Shown piece after piece: positions 54,550-64,000 of a stretch of DNA of 64,000 nucleotides. Positions within the stretch are counted from its first letter, which is position 1, and each line of letters begins with the position of its first letter. The notes beneath the pieces are model-generated. The model saw nothing but the letters and a program-made list of their open reading frames with translations. It was not told where the DNA came from and ran no database searches. Origin of the DNA: Rhipicephalus microplus (Eukaryota; Arthropoda; Arachnida; Ixodida; Ixodidae); the NCBI RefSeq assembly GCF_043290135.1, contig NC_134710.1, positions 139,634,332-139,698,331 of the forward strand, given 5' to 3'. Made by a program: the position numbers and the translations under genes.

Positions 54550-57500
54550 ATGGCTAACCCACCACTGTCTTTCAGGGATGAGGTTCGTAAAGCAGCAATA
54601 CTGCAGTGGAACGCCAGGGGACTGAGATCGCGCATTGGTGACTTTCGTCAATTTGTGTACGTCAATATGTTTCCCGTAATCGTCATCTGTGAGCCGAACT
54701 TATCGAGTGCAATACGACTCTCGGGATACGAACCTTTTATGTCATCTACTGTTACTGAAAGCAGCAAGGTTCTGGTGTACATTCGCCGAGACCTCACTTA
54801 CATCTTTCAACCTGTACCACCTCATGACGGAAACCAATGCGTATGCTTAAGAGTGAAAAAGAGGAGGCTCAACATCACGGTGGTTGGCGCATACCTATCA
54901 CCATCAAGCCGTTTTGATCAAAAAATACTACGAGACATCATAGCGTTAACTCCTGACCCGTGTGTTATCATCGGGGATTTTAACGCTCATCATACATTAT
55001 GGGGAAGTCAGAATACCAACATGAAGGGCAGAAGCTTGGTGTCTTTTGCCTCCGACAACCAACTTTGGTTACTGAACGACGGCAGTCCTACATTTTTACG
55101 TGGCTCCACATACAGTAGCTGTCTCGACTTGGCTTTTGTTTCGCGAAGCCTAGTGAAACATACTGAATGGTTCACGGATATAGAAACGCGCGGGAGTGAT
55201 CACATTCCAACATACGTCAAGATCAGAGGATTGTCGCCTCCTAAAGTGCGCGACATGGTTAAAAGAGTGGACTGGAAAAAATTTCAGTCTCGCATGGAAG
55301 ACCAATGCCAAGAACACATATGCGATTTACAAGAGGCCATCCAGAGCACTGTAAAAGAGACTGTGTGTACGATCCCATGCCCTGTAAGATTCATGGACAT
55401 TGACATAGAGCTGGAGCGGCTTCGAGCCTTGCGACGATGAGCTGAAAGAAGGTACCGGCGCACGAAGGACATAGAAGATTTACGGACTGCTAGACGTATG
55501 CAGAAGAAGATCAAACGTCGGTTGGACAAGCTAGCATTCCAACGCTGGATTACTTTCTGCGAGTCACTCGACCCTCGTAAGCCTTTATCGCACATATGGA
55601 CGACGGTTAGAGGTTTGCGGTCATCGCCCATTCAGAAGTCACCATTCAAGGCCTTAGCCCTTCACCAAAATCGACCAGATGTGGACGTTGCTGAAGAGTT
55701 CTGTGCCGGATTATCAGGGCAAACTACAGCCATCAGCAGCTCACCACTTTCGAGCAGTTGTCCGCCACCATGTGATTCCTCTATGGACTTCCCGTTCACC
55801 AATCAGGAGCTCAAAGCAGCACTCGCTTCATGCAAACGTACCTCTGCACCAGGACTTGACGGAATCTCCTACAGAGCCCTGTGTCATCTGGGTGAGCGCG
55901 CGAGAATAGCTCTACTTCAGCTATATAATGATTGTTGGCTAGAGGGCACTGTCCCCTTAAGTTGGAAAACTAGTCGTCTAGTACCATTACTGAAACCTGG
56001 CAAATCACCATTGGTACTCTCCTCCTATCGCCCGATCGCATTGGCCAGTTGCGTGGGTAAAGTGATGGAGAGAATGATTCTCGGCCGACTCGAGTGGTAC
56101 TTGGAGTATCATCAGATCTACCCAAATGCCATGGCTGGCTTTCGACGTGGTCGATCATCGATCGATAACGTCATCGACCTAGTCACGTACGTTGAACACG
56201 AGAAAGGCCATAAGCGTCTTTGCGCCTCTCTGTTCCTTGACGTCAAAGGAGCCTATGATAACGTGACACATGAATCCGTCTTTGCCGCACTAGAAGAGAT
56301 TGGAGTGGGTGGCCGAATGTTTAAGTGGATACGCAGTTATCTCCAGATGCGATACTATTTTGTGAGTACAGAGACTGGGAACACGTCTACACATTTCAGT
56401 TGTCGTGGCGTCCCTCAGGGTGGTGTACTAAGCCCCGTGCTATTCAATATAACACTAATCGCTCTCCATACGCACCTACCAAACAATATTTATCTATCAA
56501 CATACGCTGATGACATCTGCATATGGACATCTGCGGTAACTCGCCTGCAGTTACGAGCGAGAATACAGAGAGCTGCTACTTCAACTGCTTTGTATCTACG
56601 CAATCGAGGCCTGGAAATTTCCTCCGGAAAGTGCGCTCTTCTGGAATTTACGCGCAAACCCGTGTCGAATTACAGAGTGTCAATTAACGGTCAAAATATA
56701 CCATATCGTCGATCTCACAAATTTCTGGGTGTCATAGTCGACAGAGACTTATCATGGAGCCCTCATATGTCGTATTTGAAAAAGCGATTGACAGGCATAT
56801 GCCATCTTTTCAAGTTTCTCGCTGGAAAGACTTGGGGAATGCAGCCTAATGCTACGTTACGACTGTACAGGGTGCTTTTCTTTGGCTTTTTACGATACAG
56901 TCTGCCTGCATTATCAAACACCAGCAAAACAAGTCGACGAATGTTACAAAGCGTTCAGGCACAGGCGCTTCGAATATGTTTAGGTCTGCCTCAGGGTGCC
57001 TCAACAATGGCGACTATAGCTATAGCCAAAGACCACCTCGTGCAGACCCATATTGAAATTGAAGCTTTGAGGATACACATAAGGCATGTGGGCCGGAATC
57101 CCCATCACCACCTAGCCTCTCTACCAGTGGATAGACCTCATACTTCCTTTTGTCGAACAATAACTACACATGGTGACTCCCTACCAACTGGTTTTACGCC
57201 CTCGGCGAGACCTTCAATTCCTCCATGGTGCCTCAAACAGCCAGTCATCTACCTGACAATACCAGGCATCCAGAAAAAAGGTGATTTCTCAATACCAGCC
57301 CTCAAGCAGCTCGCATTACTTCTGCTTTACGAGAAGTACCAAGACTGCACCCACGTCTACACCGACGGCTCTGTTCTGCCAAACAGCTCAACTGCGGCGG
57401 TCGTTATTCCAACGCACGCCACAACCATCAAATTCAGGACAGCTCATTCAACCACAACAACGGCAGCAGAGCTTGCAGCGCTTCGCGCTGCGCTGCGTTT

Positions 57501-58221
57501 CATTAACGACCAAAGCACGCAACGGTGGACGATTTTTTGCGACTGCAAGGCGGCACTGCAGTCACTTCTGTCAAATCTACGCCGTGGTCCACACGAGCAG
57601 TTGGTATTTGAAACAGTAGAAATGCTACACCACATAACAGAGAAAGGGCACCACGTTATATTTCAGTGGTTGCCAAGCCACTGTGGAATTATCGGTAACG
57701 AACGAGCTGATCAAGCAGCCCGTTCAGCCCATACAGAAGACAACGACCAGTCAATACCTCTCTCAAGAACGGACGCTGCTAGGAGGCTCCGCGTGCTTGC
57801 TCGCCAACGCTCCTTGGCTCTTTGGAATGAGCCTCTCTTTACGCATGCAAGATTACGATCCCTTGATCCAACTTTCAGCATGCAGCTTGCAACAAAAATT
57901 CGACGAGGCGACGCTATTGCTCTGTGCAGACTATGGTTGGGAGTCGCGTTTACCCATGCGTACGCGTTCCGCATAGGTATGGCCGACACCGCCGACTGTG
58001 CACACTGCGGAGATGAAGAAACCATTCGACATATACTGTGTGACTGCCCGAAATACAACCTGGAAAGACAACACCTTTCTAATAAACTAAACAGGTTAGA
58101 TGACCAGCCGCTGTCAGAAGAAAGGATACTGCGCCATCGTCATGACTCATCGTCACAGAAGAAAGCCGTGCAAGCGCTACTGGGCTTCTTACGAACTACT
58201 GGCCTGTCGGAACGCCTCTGA
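54550..58221 (+). pseudogene. LINE ORF2 (EN-RT-RNase H), single premature stop
   Basis: One 1224-codon frame interrupted only by TGA at 55438-55440. APE-type endonuclease: LQWNARGLRSR, a CEPNLSS segment, IIGDFNAHHTLWG, SCLDLAFVS, GSDHIPTYV (~residues 17-225). RT: LVPLLKPGKSPLVLSSYRPI, LFLDVKGAYDNV, GVPQGGVLSPVLFNI, YADDICIW. RNase H: HVYTDGSVLPNSS, TTTAAELAALRAALRF, FCDCKAALQSL and a WLPSHCGIIGNERADQAAR segment. C-terminus: zinc-finger-like CAHCGDEETIRHILCDC. All catalytic residues seem intact. The stop follows two CGA Arg codons, where a single C-to-T change in CGA gives TGA. The endonuclease is cut from RT, so the copy is probably inactive. Confidence 0.93.
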
Positions 58222-58404
58222 GTGGACTGATTTTGTGTGTGCGGGTGTGTCGGTGTTTTTCTCTTATTTATTTTTTTAACTCTCCCTTTTTCTTTCAACC
58301 CCCTATTCCCCAACCCCAGTGTAGGGTAGCATACCGGATACTAGCATCTGGTTAACCTCCCTGCCTTCCCCTTTTTCTCGTTTCTCTTGACCTCTTCTCT
58401 TCAA

Positions 58405-58890
58405 CAGACAATTTTTTTGTTGCCACGACGGAATTACTTCAGCCTCATATAAGCAAACAAGATGTGTTCTGCAAGGATCAGTTCTGCCACCTATTTTATT
58501 TAGTATTTTATTATCATAAATTACAGTTCATAAAACTGTTCCTCTTTACGTCTACGTCGATGATATTGCTTTTTTTGTCATCCCAAGATGTCAATATTTT
58601 GTATCAAAACAGTCTTACTTGAGTGAGTTTGAGTTATGGCTTGGCGTACTGTCTTTTTCGCTCAATTTTAGCAGATGTACTCTACTTGTATTTCTTGTAT
58701 CTGTTCCTGTATTTCTTTAGCTGCATTATCAAAATGACTCGATTCAAGAAGACTCTCTAATGCAGCACTTCCAGAATACAATTCACCAATTTTCTCGCAC
58801 AGAACATCAAATAAGCGTTTTGTCACTCTCTCCACACGCGAGACTGTCGTCTTTTGACGACATTCGTAGTGAAATATACAGATGCGGCGC
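58405..58890 (+). mobile_element. decayed LINE, continuation after insertion
   Basis: Directly after the 3' target duplication of the young LINE the old RT resumes: a VLQGSVLPPILFSILL block (58475-58520) and YVYVDDIAFFV (58545-58575, RT YxDD region). It then becomes unrecognisable, ending near a short ATTT run at 58895. Confidence 0.7.
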
Positions 58891-60067
58891 CAATTATTTA
58901 TTTATTTATTTCTCTATGGATGAATGGATGGATGGATGGTATAAGCGCCCCCTTTATAACGGGGCATTGACATGTGTTCAACCAGGTTTGCAAGAAAAAA
59001 CACGAAAACAAATCTTTCTTTTCACGTTGGCCTGATGTCTTATCTATTTTGATTTAATGCCTTTTCAAATTTGAATAAATCAATCTTATCATAACAAAAA
59101 ATATAAAACGGCATTCCATCACTCTGCCTCTTCAGGCAGAATTACCTCATTTTCCCACTATAGTTTCTGTCCTTTATCTCTACGTTTCTGCTTCCAGCAC
59201 TCTAACCGTGTCTTGCTTGCTTCTATCGCGGATGGTGCTCAGCTTCACATGTTTGTTCCCGAAACCCAAAGCCTCATGTAGGCTCGCACCCACACGTATA
59301 TCTGGGTGGATATCGCCGCATTCAATCAGAACATGTTCCGTCGTTATTTAACTCCCCCACAGTATGCACATTGTTCTTCTTTAATGAATCACGCTTTATG
59401 ACTACGCGTTTTAAGGCAACCCAACCACGCTTCGAACAGTAAAAAGCGTCCCCGTGAATTATCCTAAAACCTTTCCCGCCTTATTTCGCTCTTGCCCTTT
59501 CGGTATAGTTACCGAGAGTTGGGTTCTTTTCCATCGCTGTCATCCAATAAATCCTCTCCGCCTCTCTGACTTTTCGCTTAATGCTCCTTGTTATCATATC
59601 ACCCACATTGCCAGCCGTATATTTACTGGTGAGCCTCCTAGTTCTTTTTCTCCACTTTGTGTCCACGCTCTTCCTATACAAATACCTGAACACCTTCCTT
59701 GCCAATCTACTCTCCTTCATTTTCCTAAGCCTTTCTTCAAATCTCATTTTGCTCTGAGCTTCCCTTACTTCAAAGCCTGTCCATCCCATATCTCCCTTTA
59801 CAGCCCCATTCGTCGTCTTCCCGTGAGCGCTCAACACGAGACATCCCACAGTCATTTGATTTACGTTCATTCCTGATTGCACCTCTGACTTCATGCATAC
59901 CACTGAGTTCCCAAATGTAAGCCCTGGAACCATTACGCCTTTCCACAGACCTCGAAACACTAAATACCTATTGCACCCCATAACGCTCTGTGCTTCATTA
60001 TTGCAGCATTCCTCTTTCCCTTTGCTGCCGATGTTTTTCTTTTTTTCCTGTACCTCCATATATCTAT

Positions 60068-61115
60068 GCCCCGCCGCGGTGGTCTAGTGGCTAAGGTACT
60101 CGGCTGCTGACCCGTAGGTCGCAGGATCGAATCCCGGCTGCGGCGGCTGCATTTTTGATAGAGGCGAAAATGCTGTAGGCCCGTGTGCTCAGATTCGGGT
60201 GCACGTTAAAGAACCCCAGGTGGTCGAAATTTCCGAAGCCCGCTAATACGGCGCCTCTTGGCGTATTCGGTTGGGCGTTTTCAAGCGCTCTGGAGGGCTT
60301 TAAGGTGGCTGCGCCTTCGGTTGGTAAAATTCGAGAGCTCGGACTACCTTCGGTTGGCTCTTTCAGAGCGTCAACCTCTGACTCGGAGCGCTCCTAACCG
60401 CTCTGGCTTCGAAGTGAGAACGAGGCACGATCTGACCGGAAGGACGGATCCCGTGACACAAGCCGGCCAATTTTGTCGGTAGGTGAACCACGTGAAGAGC
60501 ATCATGGAGCGTGAGCGTGCATTTCGGAAGGGGGGCTTAGGAGGCATTGCCGGCCGCGTAGTACTTCGTGTGCGTGCTTTATTAGTGGCGTTTTTGAGCG
60601 TGTGTGGGAAGCCACAAGTGCACCATGTCGAATAACGAGGCGGTTAGCGAAGGCGGTGGAACCGTCAATGCTGTCGCTACAACAACTTGCAGACAGCCCC
60701 GTTATTTGCCGTGAAGATAGCAGCTCGGACGAGTACAATTGCCAGATTTATGTGCTGAGCTCAGAAGGCTTTTGCTACATCGAGACATGTCAAACAGAGC
60801 GAAATAAAGAATCTAGGAAAGGTCAAACATGTCAGAGATATCCACTGAACTGATCTGCACCATTTGTTGACGCGGCGCAGGCGCAACACCGTTTACCCGG
60901 CAGCTTCCTGCGCTAGCTTCACGGTGGCGCTACAGGCGCGCTGCGGGCACTCTGGGATTGCAGATGTATTCGGTTGTTATGTTGCCTCTCGCGCTCCGAT
61001 TTCGTGCTACCTCTGCATCTGGCAACTCTGAGCCAGAGGACCAGAGCGGCCAACCAAATACGACATCATAATCATATGGTGGTTTTTGGACGTTAAACCC
61101 CACAAGTCAATCAAT
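60068..61115 (+). mobile_element. SINE inserted in LINE, itself interrupted
   Basis: SINE head and body at 60068-60258 (GCCCCGCCGCGGTGGTCTAG onward) and 3' end at 61066-61115 (GACGTTAAACCCCACAAG and a CAATCAATC tail). A perfect 12-bp target duplication CCATATATCTAT flanks it (60056-60067, 61116-61127). The LINE reading frame continues across it. Confidence 0.93.
60259..61065. mobile_element. ~807-bp TIR element nested in SINE
   Basis: TGGCGTATTCGGTTGG at the left and, inverted, TGTCGTATTTGGTTGG at the right give 16-bp terminal inverted repeats with two mismatches; CGCTCTGG words inside both ends extend the similarity. The interior frames (e.g. 60602-60853) match nothing I know and no transposase motif is visible, so it is non-autonomous. 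Target duplication is unresolved. Confidence 0.7.
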
Positions 61116-62204
61116 CCATATATCTATCTCCCTCATTTACCCATACTGCGAGGTACTTATACTCATTTACCCTCGGTATTTCTTGGCCCTGTATTGAGAC
61201 CGCCTGGCCTTTGTGATCATTGAATACCATCAACCCACATTTTGTTGCACTAAATCCTAGTCCTAAAGCATCATCTTCCCTTCCACATTTATCTACCAGC
61301 CACTGTATATCGTCTTGACTGTCTGCAAACAGGACAATATCGTCTTTATAAATAGACCTGGAAGCTACTGCTCAACCATCGCACTAACCTGTTTGTGTGA
61401 CACATTAAACCCAATGTTGCTACCTTCCAGTGTTTTTTCCATCCTCACCATGTACAGCAGGAATAACAGCGGGGACAAAGGACATCCCTTGCTGAGTACC
61501 TTGTTGATTTGAACGCTATCATTGCTACTTATTCCTTCCCATTATATGCAAACTGTATTTTCTCTGCAAATTTCTCTCGAAACCTGCGTACAGGCGTCAC
61601 CTATGCCCATTTCCTTCGATATATCCTAAAATATTTTTCTGATTAACGTTGTCATGCCCCATTGACGTCAAGAGCAGCTACTTATAAGGGCTTCTTTTCT
61701 ATTTCAGATATTTCTATACACTGAGGAAGAACAAACAGGTTATCATCTAACCGCTTGTTGATTCGAAATTCATTCTGAAGTTCTCCCAAAATATTATTTT
61801 GCTCTGCCCGCCTTTCTATTTTTAATTTTACTGCTGCATCGCCAACCTGTATAGCATCGATGTAGTGGTTAGTAGTCTATACGAGCGGATGTTAACTTTT
61901 CTTTAATTTCTTGCCTCTCTAGATTAGGTCCGCCAAGTGTCTGGCATTTCCTTATTCTGTAAGCACTTTTCTACGGATTTCAGCAGTGCTTCTTTAGTGC
62001 TGTGTCCTAGTTCGTTAATGAGGTGGACGGGAACCCCATCTAAGCCCGGAGTAGTGCGCTTAGGAACTTTTCCTTCGGGCTTCTTCCAATGAAATTCTCA
62101 AGTCTTACCTCTTCCTTGGTTGCACTCTTTTTCATACTTTTACTCCCCGGGGAAGTCCCCTAGGTGTCCTTCTTAAACAAAACTGCTGTTACCTTTTGGA
62201 TATA

Positions 62205-62513
62205 ACCTAGTGCTACGTACCCTTCGAATTAATTTTCTGACCCCAGCTCACACCAGCATCCCGCTCGCAAGTAATCAGGCGGCCCACACCACGGCTCGAG
62301 ATCTCACTCACCGAGCCGCGGCAGATTCGGTGGCCGCCTTTTCCTCCGACAGCGGGGCGATGACACCATCCACACAACAAGAACAACAGGAATGTTCGTG
62401 GGGTGATCGCCTGTCCATATTCAACGACATCACACAACATTACAAGCTAAACAGACGCAAATACCCACCACCACATAACAAATTGCACAAAAGACAGGCC
62501 GTAACTCTGAGGT
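62205..62513 (+). pseudogene. LINE ORF2 RNase H/linker fragment
   Basis: PAHTSIPLASNQAAHTTARD (end of RNase H) and NDITQHYKLNRRKYPPPHNK (linker before the terminal zinc finger) match the same region of the minus-strand LINE at 5416-6408. It is interrupted after AVTLR by an RTE tail and resumes at 63022. Confidence 0.75.
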
Positions 62514-62972
62514 AGATTGCCACTTTCCCTCAAGAGGAAGGTATATAACAGCTGTATCTTTCCGGTACTTAGCTACGGAGCAGAAACCTGGAGACTTACA
62601 AAGAGGGTTCATCTTAAATTGAGGACGACGCAGCGAGCAATGGAAAGAAAAATGGTAGGTGTAACCTTAAGAGACAAGAAGAGAGCAGAGTGGATTAGGG
62701 AACAAACGGGGGTTAAGGATATCATAGCTGAAATCAAGAAGAGGAAATGGACATGGGCCGGGCATGTAGCGCGTAGACAGGATAACCGCTGGTCATTAAG
62801 GGTAACTGACTGAATTCCCAGAGAAGGCAAGCGGGTTAGGGGGAGACAGACGGTTAGGTGGGCAGATGAGATTAAGAAGTTTGTGGGTATAAATTGGCAG
62901 CAGCAAGCACAGGACCAGGTTAAGTGGCGGAACATGGGAGCGGCCATTGTCCTGCAGTGGCTGTAGTCAGGC

Positions 62973-63014
<42 letters not shown>
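62514..63014 (+). mobile_element. 5'-truncated RTE-type LINE
   Basis: Encodes the RT C-terminus: YNSCIFPVLSYGAETWRLTK, RAMERKMVGVTLRDKKRAEW and KRKWTWAGHVARRQDNRW, with one stop at 62811, and ends in a (GAT)n tail (62974-63010) typical of RTE/BovB. It is flanked by a 7-bp duplication CTGAGGT (62507-62513 and 63015-63021). Confidence 0.88.
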
Positions 63015-63021
63015 CTGAGGT

Positions 63022-63347
63022 TATTACACACAAATACGTACCCCCGTCCGGCGATCCTACGCCTGCGTGATCCTCACCTATACCCGACCGACGCGTGTAA
63101 AGCGTGCGGGGAAAGGGCCACACTGCGGCTCATGCTTTGGGAGTGTGGTGGAAAAGTTAACGTTACTGCCGCCGCTCCCTTCGCGACGCATGTTAGGCAG
63201 GGACGAACTCCGAGGCCAATTGCTGCTGCCACCACCGCGCGAAGGCAGGGGCCTGCCTCCGCCGCGGCTGCGGTCACTGTTGCCGATCGGCGGCACTCAC
63301 CAGCGACGAGCTGGACGACCAGCTTTGGGCCGTCCGGCAAGCTGAAG
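63022..63347 (+). pseudogene. LINE ORF2 terminal zinc-finger fragment
   Basis: After the RTE insertion the frame gives HLYPTDACKACGERATLRLM and LWECG, the Cys/His terminal finger of the same ORF2 as 62205-62513. It then runs to LWAVRQAEG near 63340, where another LINE begins. Confidence 0.7.
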
Positions 63348-64000
63348 GCCCCCTTCTGATTCTGGTCTACATTGATGACATTGTCAATGTAATTAGCACC
63401 CCGGTACAAATTCGTCTATTTGCTGACGATTGTGTTTTGTTTAGAGATGTAACCTGCATTAGTGACCAATGTGACCTTAATACTAACTTAGGCAATGTAT
63501 CAAAATGGTGTGAACAATGGGGAATGCTTCTTAATGCAAACAAATGTGTGTATCTCCCCATAACGCGCAAAAAAGTCCCATTATACTACACATACAATTT
63601 AGCTGAAGCACCTTTACTTAAAGTAGCCTACTATAAATACTTACGCTTAACGTTAACACGTACCTTATCCTGGAATTCGCACATAAATAACATCTGATCT
63701 GCCACTTTCCGTAAATTATGCCTTCTCCGCCACAAGCTCAAGACTGCTCCGCCTAGTGTTAAACTCCTCTCCTACTTTTCCTTAATTAGGCCTAAACTTG
63801 AGTACGCCTCCATAGTTTGGGATTCCCACACAGAAATTAACGTTCAAAACCTAGAAATAATTCAAATAAAAGCAGTACGATTCATATATATTATATTTAT
63901 GCCAACTGACTCCCCCACTGCATTACCAACGGCAAATGGTAAAGAACTATTACAAATTCGAAGAAAAAAAAAGTCGGCTACAGTTTCTTTCAGACATAGT
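63348..64000 (+). pseudogene. LINE RT fragment (CR1/L2/Jockey-like), runs off window
   Basis: VYIDDIVNVISTPVQIRLFA, then DDCVLF (YxDD-like and FADD boxes near 63370-63435), then WCEQWGMLLNANKCVYLPIT, and in a continuing frame after a stop at 63697 FSLIRPKLEYASIVWDSHTE (about 63780-63840). It has no RNase H within view. It is cut by the right edge of the window and has at least one stop. Confidence 0.75.

Larger units (their letters stand above)
53053..58393 (+). mobile_element. young, near-complete LINE (I/Jockey type with RNase H)
   Basis: A 5.34-kb two-ORF element flanked by an 11-bp target duplication CTTCTCTTCAA (53042-53052 and 58394-58404). The 3' UTR (58222-58393) is pyrimidine-rich and includes CCCCAACCCCAGTGTAGGGT. 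There is no long poly(A). ORF1 is intact; ORF2 has one stop. It landed inside the RT of an older LINE in the same orientation. Confidence 0.93.
58891..62170 (-). mobile_element. LINE RT relic, minus strand
   Basis: Read right to left: PGLDGVPVHLINELGHSTKE (62040-61980), degenerate palm, DDIVLFADSQDDIQWLVDKC (61340-61270, FADD-type box), KCGLMVFNDHKGQAV, EYKYLAVWVNEGD (61150), then after a SINE insertion VMVPGLTFGNSVV, GDMGWTGFEVREAQSKMRFE, KWRKRTRRLTSKYTAGNVGD (59600) and, at 59380-59340, a broken C-terminal finger. It ends near an ATTT/GGAT microsatellite at 58895-58940. Clade not assigned. Confidence 0.75.

Overview
The window looks like intergenic, transposon-packed DNA from a hard tick (Ixodidae, probably a metastriate genus). 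The basis is: several copies of a tRNA-derived SINE with a CAATCAATCA tail that resembles the tick Ruka family (from memory, not searched); non-LTR ORF1/ORF2 families and gypsy elements of the type common in ticks; Penelope-like elements; long (TA)n and (TG)n arrays; and one single-exon gene of the M13 (neprilysin) family, which is expanded in ticks. There are no prokaryotic operons, phage genes or CRISPR arrays. Only two candidate host genes are visible: a HEAT/ARM-like helical ORF at 15197-15985, and an M13 metallopeptidase-like ORF at 28525-30564 that has lost its catalytic motifs. Nearly everything else recognisable is transposon. || Layout. 0.6-2.4 kb: decayed gypsy pol, minus strand. 2.9-3.5 kb: TTAA-flanked MITE. 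4.1-6.5 kb: LINE ORF1 remnant (+) carrying a palindrome, next to a minus-strand LINE RNase H fragment. 6.5-7.0 kb: Arg-rich repeat ORF. 7.5-10.4 kb: compact LTR element with a gag-like ORF but no pol. 11.8-14.9 kb: decayed LINE, minus. 15.2-16.0 kb: HEAT-like gene. 17.7-18.4 and 26.2-26.8 kb: two inverted copies of a ~680-bp repeat with a tRNA-like centre. 19.0-22.0 kb: gypsy pol, minus. 28.5-30.6 kb: M13-like gene. 32.0-32.9 kb: RTE fragment. 33.0-34.2 kb: probable solo LTR. 34.2-41.4 kb: old Penelope-like element split by a young gypsy (35506-40779). 42.0-49.5 kb: head-to-tail Penelope-like tandem. 50.0-58.9 kb: old LINE split by a young LINE (53053-58393). 58.9-62.2 kb: LINE RT, minus, split by a SINE that itself holds a TIR element. 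62.2-64.0 kb: LINE fragments, one split by an RTE tail. || The most interesting system is the 42.0-49.5 kb Penelope-like element. Its 4057-bp unit encodes an SGNH/GDSL-type hydrolase-like protein directly upstream of the RT plus GIY-YIG endonuclease, in the same frame, separated only by one UGA followed by C. The RT frame stays open right back to that UGA with no AUG until about codon 142 of the longest RT ORF. This suggests stop-codon readthrough, or non-AUG initiation, to make an SGNH-RT-endonuclease polyprotein. A hammerhead-ribozyme-like motif lies near the end of each unit, and the tandem is bounded by (TA)n arrays on both sides. The nesting, with target duplications I could read directly, gives a relative order of insertions for much of the window.
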